The notes under the pieces: generated by a model
Seen by the model: the letters and a program-made list of their open reading frames with translations, nothing else
Databases searched by the model: none
What the model was told of the DNA's origin: nothing
Assembly (NCBI RefSeq): GCF_002797575.1
Contig: NZ_PGTX01000003.1
Coordinates: 124,001-188,000, forward strand
Direction of reading: 5' to 3'
DNA length: 64,000 bases
DNA from: Polynucleobacter brandtiae
GTDB taxonomy: Bacteria; Pseudomonadota; Gammaproteobacteria; Burkholderiales; Burkholderiaceae
In this document: positions 17,083 to 25,662 of the stretch, piece by piece
Layout of the letters: every line of letters begins with the position of its first letter
Numbering within the stretch: position 1 is the first letter of the stretch
Program-made: the position numbers and the translations under genes

Positions 17083-17191
17083 TCCTTCTCCTATGTTAGT
17101 AAGTGTTAACTAGTTAAAATTCTTATATAAATCAATGGTTTGTAATCTCTTCACTTGAAAACTAAGGCAGATAGTTCGAAAACAAGCTGTT

Positions 17192-17218
17192 TTAGCACTC
17201 TCGTGTAGGGAGTGCTGA
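17192..17218 (-). promoter_or_regulatory. CIRCE operator (HrcA site) of groESL
   Basis: The inverted repeat TTAGCACTC-N9-GAGTGCTGA matches the CIRCE consensus (TTAGCACTC-N9-GAGTGCTAA) with one deviation, a G in place of the penultimate A. HrcA represses chaperone operons from this site. It abuts the -10 element of the groES promoter, so bound HrcA would block polymerase. Confidence 0.93.
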
Positions 17219-17247
17219 TTATATAGGTCTGAAACTGGGGATTTCAA
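17218..17247 (-). promoter_or_regulatory. groS: Sigma-70 promoter of groESL
   Basis: On the minus strand TTGAAA (17242-17247), an 18-bp spacer and a perfect TATAAT (17218-17223) form a strong housekeeping promoter whose -10 touches the CIRCE operator. The -35 reads CTTGAAA, the sigma-32 -35 element, but no correctly spaced CCCCAT follows, so sigma-32 control is not supported here. The rest of the 315-bp gap (17083-17397) holds the groES leader and the upstream region of the next operon; I see no further gene in it. Confidence 0.8.
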
Positions 17248-17397
17248 GAGTGAATTGCCTTAAATTTCATGCGGACTCTCTATTTCCTATAATTGAGGGG
17301 GATTAGTAGGTAGATTCCTACGAATAAATAAGCTTATAGCCATTACCGCTCCAATCTGTCGTGCCTAGACTGACTAGTCAATGATTGGAGATTGCTG

Positions 17398-18225
17398 ATG
17401 AGCCCGAAATCCCGGCTGTACACGCTTGTAAAAGCCTGGAAGAACAAACCCTTCCAAGAAGTACGCGACGCTTGTGGTCAGCCTTGGCTGGGCCTTAACA
17501 GTGAAGCACTGAAAGAGCACCAATCGTGGTCCCAGCGACAGACGATTGGTCACGAACCCATCTTTAACACGCAGGGAACCAAGCTGACTAGTTCACTATT
17601 TAGACCATTACTTACTGCCAGCGATAGTCAAGTCCTCAGACTATTCATGGAAGGCTTAGATACGATTAGCTATTGGTATCGCAGTGGCCGGTTTATCCCT
17701 GGAATATTGCCCCTACCAGAGCATGTCTTTGAATCTAATGATTTTATTGATGGGCTAAGCGACCTCATTCTAAATTCCAGATTACCAGTAGGTTTAATCA
17801 GCCTGGGCGTGCATCAACTGGAAAAGCCACACTTATCTACTGATGGCAAAAACGGCTTGCTTCGCATGCGTCGTTTAGGGGTATTAATTCATATGCTCAA
17901 TTACTCCGGGACACTCTCGCAAATGCGCTGGGCCGAAGAAATACAACCCGAAGGGATTCATCTCGATATTACTCAGTTTCGAACTTCAACCGCCCCAGCT
18001 GAAATCTTTTCTCATGGCAAGAGATTCAAAAGTCAGATTTATGCCAGCAATATCACTCTTGTCAAAGATATAGAAAATGCGATCGCCATTGGAGCTCAGC
18101 ACTGCTATGGGGGACTAATGATGCCCTCAGTCAGCCGCCATCAAATATTACACATTAACGATAGTCGTATCGCTAAGGCCATTTTTTCGCTGCACCCTCA
18201 TCAAAACCTAAACGGAGACAAGTAA
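17398..18225 (+). CDS. Degenerate EAL-domain protein (BvgR-like position), probably catalytically inactive
   Basis: The 275-residue protein has the EAL fold pattern over about residues 95-255: an IPGILPLPEHVF strand, LPVGLISLGVHQLEKP, RRLGVLIHMLNYSGTLSQMR (where active enzymes have DDFGTG), GIHLDITQF (for KIDRSF) and IYASNITLVKDIENA (for the AEGVE region). The metal- and substrate-binding residues of cyclic-di-GMP phosphodiesterases (EAL Glu, the Asp pair, the KID Lys, the late Glu) are all missing, so a regulatory or binding role is more likely than catalysis. The ATG at 17398 has GGAG 7 bases upstream; a TTG two codons earlier is less likely. It overlaps the response regulator by one base. 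The position recalls Bordetella bvgR beside bvgAS. Family assignment is by eye. Confidence 0.7.
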   Translation: MSPKSRLYTLVKAWKNKPFQEVRDACGQPWLGLNSEALKEHQSWSQRQTIGHEPIFNTQGTKLTSSLFRPLLTASDSQVLRLFMEGLDTISYWYRSGRFIPGILPLPEHVFESNDFIDGLSDLILNSRLPVGLISLGVHQLEKPHLSTDGKNGLLRMRRLGVLIHMLNYSGTLSQMRWAEEIQPEGIHLDITQFRTSTAPAEIFSHGKRFKSQIYASNITLVKDIENAIAIGAQHCYGGLMMPSVSRHQILHINDSRIAKAIFSLHPHQNLNGDK

Positions 18226-18848
18226 TGAGAAAACGCGTGATGTTGGTAGATGATCATCCTGCCATGTTGATGGCTTTAAAGAGTATGTTGCAAGATCAGC
18301 TGTTGTTTGAAATAGCAGGGCAGGCTCAAAATGGAGAAGAATGTTTACGCTCCATCAAGGAAGTCAATCCCAATATGGTGATTCTAGATCTAGATATGCC
18401 TAAGACTGACGGGTTTGACATCATTAGGCGTATTGGACTGATGCATCCCGAGGTGCGCATCCTTGTATTGTCCAGTTTGGCTGAGGCAGTCTACGGGGGT
18501 CGAGTGCGATCCCTCGGTGCCCATGGTTTTGTCAACAAAACTGCTGGGGCAGATGTCATCCTAGCAGCATGTGTTGCCATCTCTCAGGGGTATACCTTTT
18601 TCACGCATGGAAAAAATGGCAACACCTCTTTAAGTGATGACGATAAATTAGCCCTTATTTCAGATCGTGAGCTCCAAGTGATGAAGTATCTCGGCAAGGG
18701 CAACACCAATCAGCAGATTTCAGATTTACTACATATCAGCAATAAGACGGTGGCTACCTATAAAACAAGGGTCTTTGACAAGCTGGGTATCAACAATATT
18801 GCTGATCTTATTTTATTTTGTCGTATGAATCAAATTATCGAAAGCTAA
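18225..18848 (+). CDS. NarL/FixJ-type (BvgA/EvgA-like) response regulator
   Basis: This is a cytoplasmic two-component transcription regulator of 207 residues. The receiver domain (1-120) has the acidic pair D9-D10, the phospho-acceptor D55 in VILDLDMPKTDG, and the conserved Lys in GFVNKTAG. The C-terminal LuxR-type helix-turn-helix is LISDRELQVMKYLGKGNTNQ through ISDLLHISNKTVATYKTRVF. The gene overlaps the EAL-like gene by one base and ends 8 bp before the kinase, so its partner is almost certainly the hybrid kinase next door. Domain order matches BvgA and EvgA. Targets are unknown; the operon itself, including dacB, is a reasonable guess. Confidence 0.9.
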   Translation: MRKRVMLVDDHPAMLMALKSMLQDQLLFEIAGQAQNGEECLRSIKEVNPNMVILDLDMPKTDGFDIIRRIGLMHPEVRILVLSSLAEAVYGGRVRSLGAHGFVNKTAGADVILAACVAISQGYTFFTHGKNGNTSLSDDDKLALISDRELQVMKYLGKGNTNQQISDLLHISNKTVATYKTRVFDKLGINNIADLILFCRMNQIIES

Positions 18849-18856
18849 TCTGTAGC

Positions 18857-21298
18857 ATGCATCGATTCATCCTTAAGTTCACTTATGTAATCCTCTGCAT
18901 TGCTACAAGACTAGCCCATGCTGGGCCTTTCAGCGCCTCAGAGAAAGCATGGATCGATGCTCACCCTATAGTGAGATTTAGTATTCATGAAAAATATGCG
19001 CCCTACCTTCAGCATGATGGTGTCTTTCAATCCCTTCTGCTGAAATTAGGGGAATGCACACGACAGCAATACACGCCCATCTGGAGAAAATCAGATCAAG
19101 ATGGGCTAGAGCAATTGGTAAATGGGCAAGTAGACTTCATCATCGATCCACCAGAAGTGAGCAGTCGTGTTTTACAATTTGGCACACTCTCTGAGTCGAT
19201 TTTTTGGGGGCATGATGCCGTTGTTACCAAAATAGATCAATCATTGTTGAGACTCACTGATCACTCAAGAATTGCTTACTTTAAACGTGGTTTTGAGAGT
19301 CCCCCTGCCTCATCTAGTCAATCCGATTCCGATCTGAGCTCGTCAAATGAACTGCTGCAAGCACTCATTAGAAATGACATTGAGGCCCTCATCATGCCCA
19401 TTCGCTTAGCGAAACAATTAATCCACACTACCCAAGAACTCGATCTCAAGATAGATGGAATATACGGGAGAGAACCCTTTGCATATCGCTGGTTAATTTC
19501 TTTTCATAACAGCCCTCTACAAAGTATCTTGAAGCATTTTCTAGATGACTTAGATCCACTCGAGTCACGCCGTCTATTTACCTTAAACGAAACGCAGCTT
19601 GTTTCAGAGTCCCGTAGCGGACATCATCGTGCCTTACCTTGGCTTAGCACTGTGTTGCTATTAATGATTGGCGGCATTGTGTTTTACCAACTCCAAAGAA
19701 AGTACTTCCTCCAAAAACAAGCCGCGATAGCCCTGATGCACTCTAAAGACCTTGCTGAAAAAGCCAATGCAGCCAAGTCTGCGTTCTTAGCTACGATGAG
19801 CCACGAGATTCGGACGCCGATGAATGCCATCCTGGGCGTTCAGGAGCTTCTGCTGGGCAGCGCTGATTTTCCTAAAAAAGATAAGCCCCTGCTTAAAAGT
19901 GCACAAGCATCAGCAGAATCCTTGCTGGGTATGCTCAACCAAGTATTGGATATTTCTAAGATTGAAGCAGGAAAGCTTACTCTGAACCTAGAACCTAGTA
20001 ACTTACATCAGCTTCTCATAGATATTCATTCCGCATTCACGACAGTGGCACAAAAACAGAACTTACTATTGCACACTACTATTGATCCAAGAATGGCTGA
20101 AGTGCTCATGATTGATAGTTTGCGTTTACGACAAGTGCTACAAAATTTACTGAGTAACGCGATTAAATTTACCAGTCAAGGTGAGATCTATTTCTCAATC
20201 ACAGTATTAGCAGACGATCATGCTGGCCAACTGATTGAATTCAGAGTGATTGATACCGGGGTTGGTATGGGTAGCGCTCAGATTGAACTTGCCCTTCAGG
20301 CTTTTGAACAAGTGCCCTCTTCACAAGAGTCTGGCCTATGTGAGCAAACGCGGGGTACAGGTCTGGGCCTAACTATTACAAATCACCTAGTCAACTCTAT
20401 GAATAGCCATCTCTACTTTGAGAGTGCGCCAGGCTTTGGGAGTAACGTTCACTTTTCAGTCGCATTCCCAAGAACCAGCATCGCTGCCTCTAAGGTCTCT
20501 TTTTTTGATGCATTGGCAGAGCACCCAAGAAGAATCATTGCCAAAAGAAAAGGTGGGCGAAGCAACCCCATACAAGCATTAGTAGTAGAGGATCACCCTG
20601 CTAGTAGGCAAATTTTGTCACTTCAATTAGAGGTGCTAGGCATACAAACTCAGGTTTGTGAAAATGCACTCTTGGCACTTGAGCTGCTGGGCAATCATTC
20701 TTTTGATCTTCTATTAACCGATCAATCTATGCCCGGCATGCAGGGCTCTGACTTAGCAAGAGATATTCGATCTACTGGCAATACTTCACTCATCATCATT
20801 GGCGTCACTGCTGATATTTATGCATTAGATTCGCGTCATCAATTTTTATCTGCTGGCATGAATAGTATCCTTATTAAGCCCCTCAGTTTGGGGGCTCTAG
20901 AAAATGAATTGCTACGCTATTTTGACTCAAACACTTCCACAGAAATTACTGAGGAGCCCTATTCTTTTGAGATCTTTTCTAATCTGATTGGAGATGACCC
21001 CCAGAAAATATTAATCGTCCTTGAAGAGATTCAAAAAGTCCATGATGAGGTGCTGACCAAACTCCAATCGGCACAAGAGGGTTATTTAATAGATAAAGCA
21101 GATTTTCTAAGCTGGGTGCATAAAGTAAAAGGTGGGGCTCAGTTATTGCAGGCCTCCCAATTTATCGACGCCTGTATCAGGCTAGAAGCTTCCGAGCCTC
21201 AGAATGACCTACTAGCTAAGTGTATTGCGGAGTTCATTGCCCTCCTGGAAGAGCAAAACCGTATTATTCAAACCTATAAAGTGCAATATATGCCATAA
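18857..21298 (+). CDS. BvgS/EvgS-like unorthodox hybrid sensor kinase
   Basis: The 813-residue protein is a membrane phosphorelay kinase. In order: signal peptide (MHRFILKFTYVILCIATRLAHA); a periplasmic solute-binding (Venus-flytrap) domain at about 24-255 (SEKAWIDAHPIVRFSIHEKYAPYL start, shortened: AWIDAHPIVRF); one membrane helix at about 262-280; HisKA with H316 in FLATMSHEIRTPMN; HATPase with NLLSNAIKF, DTGVGM and GTGLGLTI; a receiver domain with D622 in LLLTDQSMPG; and a C-terminal HPt domain with H755 in WVHKVKGGA. BvgS has two flytrap domains and a PAS; this one has a single flytrap and no PAS, so it is a shorter member. The frame opens upstream at 18818, but the ATG at 18857 gives the signal peptide. 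Confidence 0.9.
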   Translation: MHRFILKFTYVILCIATRLAHAGPFSASEKAWIDAHPIVRFSIHEKYAPYLQHDGVFQSLLLKLGECTRQQYTPIWRKSDQDGLEQLVNGQVDFIIDPPEVSSRVLQFGTLSESIFWGHDAVVTKIDQSLLRLTDHSRIAYFKRGFESPPASSSQSDSDLSSSNELLQALIRNDIEALIMPIRLAKQLIHTTQELDLKIDGIYGREPFAYRWLISFHNSPLQSILKHFLDDLDPLESRRLFTLNETQLVSESRSGHHRALPWLSTVLLLMIGGIVFYQLQRKYFLQKQAAIALMHSKDLAEKANAAKSAFLATMSHEIRTPMNAILGVQELLLGSADFPKKDKPLLKSAQASAESLLGMLNQVLDISKIEAGKLTLNLEPSNLHQLLIDIHSAFTTVAQKQNLLLHTTIDPRMAEVLMIDSLRLRQVLQNLLSNAIKFTSQGEIYFSITVLADDHAGQLIEFRVIDTGVGMGSAQIELALQAFEQVPSSQESGLCEQTRGTGLGLTITNHLVNSMNSHLYFESAPGFGSNVHFSVAFPRTSIAASKVSFFDALAEHPRRIIAKRKGGRSNPIQALVVEDHPASRQILSLQLEVLGIQTQVCENALLALELLGNHSFDLLLTDQSMPGMQGSDLARDIRSTGNTSLIIIGVTADIYALDSRHQFLSAGMNSILIKPLSLGALENELLRYFDSNTSTEITEEPYSFEIFSNLIGDDPQKILIVLEEIQKVHDEVLTKLQSAQEGYLIDKADFLSWVHKVKGGAQLLQASQFIDACIRLEASEPQNDLLAKCIAEFIALLEEQNRIIQTYKVQYMP

Positions 21299-21308
21299 AA
21301 TCAGGAGC

Positions 21309-22868
21309 ATGCACGCATCATCATTCTCACCATTACAGCCTAAGGCCATACTAGTCCTCTGGGCTTGCCTCTTCATCTCTACCCCAGCCCATCCGGGCCA
21401 AAGTACTGCCTCAGGAGCTGCACTACAACAGATTCCGAGTGCGGTTGCAGCTAGCCTTGAAAAAAATCAAATCCCTAAAGAAGCTATCAGTATCTCGGTA
21501 ATCGAGATTGAGCAAGATCGTCACGGCAAAATGACCGCTAAACCAGAGCTGGATTGGCGCTCTACTCAAGCCATGAATCCTGCTTCGACAATGAAGCTCC
21601 TAACCACTCTTGCAGGCTTAGATCTTCTGGGACCGAAATATCGCTGGCGCACTGCGTTATTTACTGATGGCCTTATTCGGCAGGGGATTCTTAAAGGCAA
21701 TATCTACTTACAGGGAACAGGGGATCCTAAATTAATTCCTGAAGAATTCGCCAAGATGATGAAAGCATTACAAAATTTAGGCATTCAAAAGATTGATGGT
21801 AATTTAATTTTTGATAGGAGCGCTTACGCACCAAGCGTCATGGAACACAACACCATTGACGGCGAATCGCTTCGGTCTTACAACGTACCGCCAGATCCGC
21901 TCCTCTATGCTTTTAGAACGCTCTCTTTTCAGTTAGGTAAATCACGGACAGCCGATTTTATTGATATCAACTTTAGCCCGCCACTATCCCAACTCAAAGT
22001 AATAAATCAAATGCAATTAGTGGATCGGGCCTGTGAAAACTGGAAAAGTAATATTCGATTTAATTTAGAGACTGACAGCGTAGCGGCTAATCAGGATCAA
22101 TTACTCACTGCCCAATTCTCGGGTAGCTTTCCTAATGGGTGCAAAGATGTGAACTATAACGTTGTAGCTTTAGATGCCAACACCTTCCTCACTCAGGGCT
22201 TTGTTGCTGCATGGGAACTATCAGGCGGCCGTTGGGCACAAACGCCTATTGGGAAATCTGGCACTGTTCCCATGTCAGCTCGATCATTGTTGCAATTTGA
22301 AGGTATCTCGCTTGCAGATGACGTGCATGATATTAATAAATACTCAAATAATGTCATGGCTCGGCAGCTCTTATTGACCCTGGCACTTGAAAAAATAGGC
22401 AAGCCTGCCACCACGCAAAATGGGCAACTGGTGATTCAGGCATGGTTAAAAGAGTCTGGCTTAGATTTTCCAGAGCTCGTTATTGAAAATGGCTCCGGCT
22501 TATCTCGTAACGAAGCAATATCTGCAGAGCATCTCACACAGTTATTAGTCATGGCGCGTAAGCTGCCTACAGCAGACCTTTTCTATCAGAGCCTTCCTGC
22601 AGCAGGTGTAGATGGCACGATGAAAAATCGCTTAATTACCCAGCTGAGAAAGTTTTTGCACCTGAAGAAAAAACCTGAGGTGAGAATAAAAACAGGGTCG
22701 CTTGCTGATGTCAGGGCAATCTCTGGCTACGTAATGACTAAATCTGGAAAGATGTATGCCGTGACTTCCTTCATTAACCACCCCAATGCCTGGAGAGGTC
22801 TAGAGGCACATGATCAATTACTAGCGTGGTTATTAGAGGATGGGCCCGAGCCAAAGCTTGCGCGCTGA
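21309..22868 (+). CDS. dacB: D-alanyl-D-alanine carboxypeptidase/endopeptidase (PBP4, DacB)
   Basis: PBP4 trims and cleaves D-Ala crosslinks of peptidoglycan in the periplasm (peptidase family S13). The protein has an N-terminal signal (ILVLWACLFISTPAHPG), and the three penicillin-binding motifs: SxxK as STMK in NPASTMKLLTTLAG, SxN as SNN in DINKYSNNVMARQLLL, and KTG in RIKTGSLADVRAISGY. The start at 21309 lies only one base after an AGGAG, closer than ideal, but no better start exists after the previous stop. It begins 10 bp after the kinase stop, so it is probably in the same operon. Its last 55 bases overlap the convergent threonylcarbamoyl-AMP synthase gene. Confidence 0.92.
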   Translation: MHASSFSPLQPKAILVLWACLFISTPAHPGQSTASGAALQQIPSAVAASLEKNQIPKEAISISVIEIEQDRHGKMTAKPELDWRSTQAMNPASTMKLLTTLAGLDLLGPKYRWRTALFTDGLIRQGILKGNIYLQGTGDPKLIPEEFAKMMKALQNLGIQKIDGNLIFDRSAYAPSVMEHNTIDGESLRSYNVPPDPLLYAFRTLSFQLGKSRTADFIDINFSPPLSQLKVINQMQLVDRACENWKSNIRFNLETDSVAANQDQLLTAQFSGSFPNGCKDVNYNVVALDANTFLTQGFVAAWELSGGRWAQTPIGKSGTVPMSARSLLQFEGISLADDVHDINKYSNNVMARQLLLTLALEKIGKPATTQNGQLVIQAWLKESGLDFPELVIENGSGLSRNEAISAEHLTQLLVMARKLPTADLFYQSLPAAGVDGTMKNRLITQLRKFLHLKKKPEVRIKTGSLADVRAISGYVMTKSGKMYAVTSFINHPNAWRGLEAHDQLLAWLLEDGPEPKLAR

Positions 22869-23893
22869 AGACGGTCTCTCACGCCATCCCATTCCTCGCC
22901 AGCAGGAGGCTCTGGAAATAGAATAAGGTCCCAGTCCTGCTGATCTAAGTCACGCAGGGATCGATAGAGCAGACTTGCAAATGCAGTGCTATCGCTAGGT
23001 AGTGGTATTTCTTCAAAATGTACTGACGGATGACCATCTTCACCTATTGGAGATTCAGACTCCCAAACGCCTACCGCCACCCGAGACTTGGTGTCGGGAA
23101 ATTCACACAAAGCATCCAAGACTCTGCCAGACTGATACAAACGCAATGGAGTCGCAGGCGCATAGTGTGCGCGCAAACTACCAGATACTTTGGGGAGATT
23201 ATTTGCAACAGTACTCATAGCCAACTCACCAGGAAGTCGAACTTGAATACCCGTCCTAGTCAAAATATCACTAGGAGTAATCATGCCCGGTCTTAATAGG
23301 ACCGCATGATCACCTGAAGATAAATCAATAATGGTCGATTCAATACCAACCTTGCAGTCACCACCATCTAACACCATCAAATCTGACATGCCCTCAAACT
23401 CACTACGTACATCTGCAGCGCTAGTAGGTGACACCTTACCAAAACGATTTGCCGAAGGTGCAACGACACCCCCCTTAAATTGACGCAACAACCCTTGTGC
23501 CAAGGGATGTGCTGGCGCACGAATAGCTACCGTATCTTGACCGCCCGTTAACTCAGTCAAAACGCGTTTATCTTTTTTAAACACAAGTGTGAGCGGGCCT
23601 GGCCAAAAGGCATTTATGAGCTTGAGCGCGTCTTCCGAAATATCACGTGCCCAATGGGCAAGCTGAGCGGTCCAGTCAGCCTGGCCAACATCATCGTGAT
23701 CGGGGGTAGCGATATGCACAATCAAGGGGTGGTTAGAGGGTCGGCCCTTGGCCGTAAAAATCTTTTTAATTGCCTCGGGATTGCTGGCATCTGCACCTAA
23801 GCCATAGACTGTCTCAGTAGGAAAGGCGACTAAACCACCATCTCGTAAAGTTTGTACTGCTTGATTGATTTCGGTACCACCATTGGGAATCAT
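22814..23893 (-). CDS. L-threonylcarbamoyladenylate synthase (Sua5/YwlC type)
   Basis: This enzyme makes threonylcarbamoyl-AMP from Thr, bicarbonate and ATP for t6A37 in tRNAs that read ANN codons. The 359-residue protein has the YrdC-like domain (LVAFPTETVYGLGADASNPEA near residue 20, shortened: FPTETVYGLGADA; then KGRPSNHPLIVHI and VAPSANRFGKVSPTSA) plus the C-terminal Sua5 domain (SLRAHYAPATPLRLY linker onward), so it is the long form rather than TsaC. The frame opens at 24019, but the ATG at 23893, five bases after the purK stop, gives the expected N-terminus. It is the last gene of the pgk-to-sua5 operon. Confidence 0.9.
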   Translation of the reverse strand: MIPNGGTEINQAVQTLRDGGLVAFPTETVYGLGADASNPEAIKKIFTAKGRPSNHPLIVHIATPDHDDVGQADWTAQLAHWARDISEDALKLINAFWPGPLTLVFKKDKRVLTELTGGQDTVAIRAPAHPLAQGLLRQFKGGVVAPSANRFGKVSPTSAADVRSEFEGMSDLMVLDGGDCKVGIESTIIDLSSGDHAVLLRPGMITPSDILTRTGIQVRLPGELAMSTVANNLPKVSGSLRAHYAPATPLRLYQSGRVLDALCEFPDTKSRVAVGVWESESPIGEDGHPSVHFEEIPLPSDSTAFASLLYRSLRDLDQQDWDLILFPEPPAGEEWDGVRDRLQRASFGSGPSSNNHASN

Positions 23894-23897
23894 TAGC

Positions 23898-25082
23898 TTA
23901 GGGCTCGATCCCGAGTTCAGCAGCGACCGCTGCACAATTTTGACGTGCTTGATTGAGCGACTCACCAAGACAATTGATATGACCCATTTTGCGCCCCATT
24001 CTTGGATCCGATTTTCCATATAAATGTAATTTCGTATCGGGATGGGCTAATACTTTATTCCAAGCAGGCTCGATTACTTTATCGATAGCGCCATCAAACC
24101 ACAGGTCCCCTAAAAGATTCAGCATGGAAACGGGGGCTAGTAAGCGCGTATCACCCAATGGTAGGCGCGCCATACTTCTCACTTGTTGCTCAAACTGACT
24201 CGTCACACAGGCGTTCATAGTGTAGTGCCCAGAATTATGTGGGCGTGGTGCAATTTCATTCACCACAACATCACCATTCTTAAGAACAAAAAATTCAACG
24301 CAAAGTACCCCAACGTAGTCAATCTTACGAATAAGCGCTTTTGCTGCCTCAATCATTTTCTTCTCTTGCCCAGACTTAAGAGATGGGGCTGGTACGGTCG
24401 AGGTAAACAAAATACCATCGCGATGGATATTCTGAGAGACGGGATAAGCCACTACCTCATCATCGTACCCGCGAACTACTAGTACAGACACCTCAAAATC
24501 TAACTCCATTCGTTTTTCAAGAACGCAAGGCACCTTTCCTAGTTCGGCCCAAGCAGCTACTAAGGCTGAAGATTCATGCACGGTAATCTGACCCTTGCCG
24601 TCATAACCCATCCGAGCAGTTTTAAGAATGCCGGGAAACAGATCAGCGGCAATTAGGGCAATATCAGCATCATGTTCAATTACGCAGTATGGTGCTGGCC
24701 CAATATTGGTTTCTTCTTTCCAGGTCGCTAAAAATTTTTTCTCTGCAACGCGATCTTGGGCAATAGAGACACCGTTGCTACGTGGAGCGACAAATACGCC
24801 CAAAGCCTCCAACTCATCAAGCGCTTGAGCTGGAACATTCTCAAATTCAGTACTCACTGACTTACACAAATTTGCCATCTTTTTTAAAGCAGCGGAGTCG
24901 ATGTAATCAGCCTGGATAAATTGCTCGGCAATCGAGCCGGCAGGACTATCGGCACTAGGATCTAAGACGCAGACTTTATATCCCATAGCTTGTGCAGCCT
25001 GAGTAAACATCCGCCCTAATTGACCGCCACCTAAAATTCCTAAATATGAACCCGGCAAGATGGGTTCCAAACGTTTCACCAT
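23898..25082 (-). CDS. purK: N5-carboxyaminoimidazole ribonucleotide synthase PurK
   Basis: PurK carboxylates AIR to N5-CAIR with ATP and bicarbonate in purine synthesis. The 394-residue ATP-grasp protein has an N-terminal GGGQLGRMFTQAAQAMGYKV segment, ILKTARMGYDGKGQ, the ATP-grasp FEVSVLVVRG and the metal-binding end NEIAPRPHNSGHYTMNACVT. It is 4 bp downstream of purE, the next enzyme's gene, and 4 bp upstream of the Sua5-type gene, so it sits inside a tight operon. Confidence 0.97.
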   Translation of the reverse strand: MVKRLEPILPGSYLGILGGGQLGRMFTQAAQAMGYKVCVLDPSADSPAGSIAEQFIQADYIDSAALKKMANLCKSVSTEFENVPAQALDELEALGVFVAPRSNGVSIAQDRVAEKKFLATWKEETNIGPAPYCVIEHDADIALIAADLFPGILKTARMGYDGKGQITVHESSALVAAWAELGKVPCVLEKRMELDFEVSVLVVRGYDDEVVAYPVSQNIHRDGILFTSTVPAPSLKSGQEKKMIEAAKALIRKIDYVGVLCVEFFVLKNGDVVVNEIAPRPHNSGHYTMNACVTSQFEQQVRSMARLPLGDTRLLAPVSMLNLLGDLWFDGAIDKVIEPAWNKVLAHPDTKLHLYGKSDPRMGRKMGHINCLGESLNQARQNCAAVAAELGIEP

Positions 25083-25086
25083 CTGT

Positions 25087-25593
25087 TTAATATCCTGGCA
25101 AATTCATGTTGCGTGCAGCATCTGTTTGCTTGTCACGAAAGTCTGCCAATAGCTTGGCCAAGGCTGGATTATTCACAGCCAGATTTGCGACCACATGCAA
25201 AGCAGCATTAGCTGCGCCGGCCTCACCAATTGCAAACGTCGCAACCGGAATACCCTTAGGCATTTGAACGATAGAGTAAAGAGAGTCTTCACCACGTAAA
25301 TATTTACTGGCAACAGGAACTCCGTAAATTGGAACAATCGTTTTGGAGGCCAACATACCCGGCAAATGTGCAGCGCCACCCGCACCAGCGATGATCGCTT
25401 TTAGGCCATTGGCACTCGCAAGCTCGGCGTACTGAAACATATCATCTGGCATGCGATGGGCAGAAAGCACTTTAGCTTCATGAGCAATACCGAAGTGCTT
25501 CAGCATCTGTGCGGCATGTTGCATCGTGTCCCAATCAGAATTGGAACCCATGACGATCCCGACGATTGGCTTATTGCTCGAATTTTGACCCAT
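25087..25593 (-). CDS. purE: N5-carboxyaminoimidazole ribonucleotide mutase PurE
   Basis: PurE (class I) converts N5-CAIR to CAIR. The 168-residue protein shows the class I features VGIVMGSNSDWDTMQHAA (phosphate-binding SNSDW), SAHRMPDDMFQYA with the catalytic His, and AGAGGAAHLPGMLASKT. It is adjacent to purK, as in most bacteria using the two-enzyme route, and 69 bp downstream of purC. Confidence 0.98.
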   Translation of the reverse strand: MGQNSSNKPIVGIVMGSNSDWDTMQHAAQMLKHFGIAHEAKVLSAHRMPDDMFQYAELASANGLKAIIAGAGGAAHLPGMLASKTIVPIYGVPVASKYLRGEDSLYSIVQMPKGIPVATFAIGEAGAANAALHVVANLAVNNPALAKLLADFRDKQTDAARNMNLPGY

Positions 25594-25662
25594 TCAGCTC
25601 TCCGAATACCCTGAAATCTTTAGTAGCCGTCTATTATCCCAGCCTTTTCAGGCTGGAGGAAA

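Noticed and set aside
17224..17260. A sigma-32 promoter for groESL
   Set aside because: CTTGAAA is present, but no CCCCAT follows at the right distance; a sigma-70 pair with perfect TATAAT and a CIRCE site explains the region.
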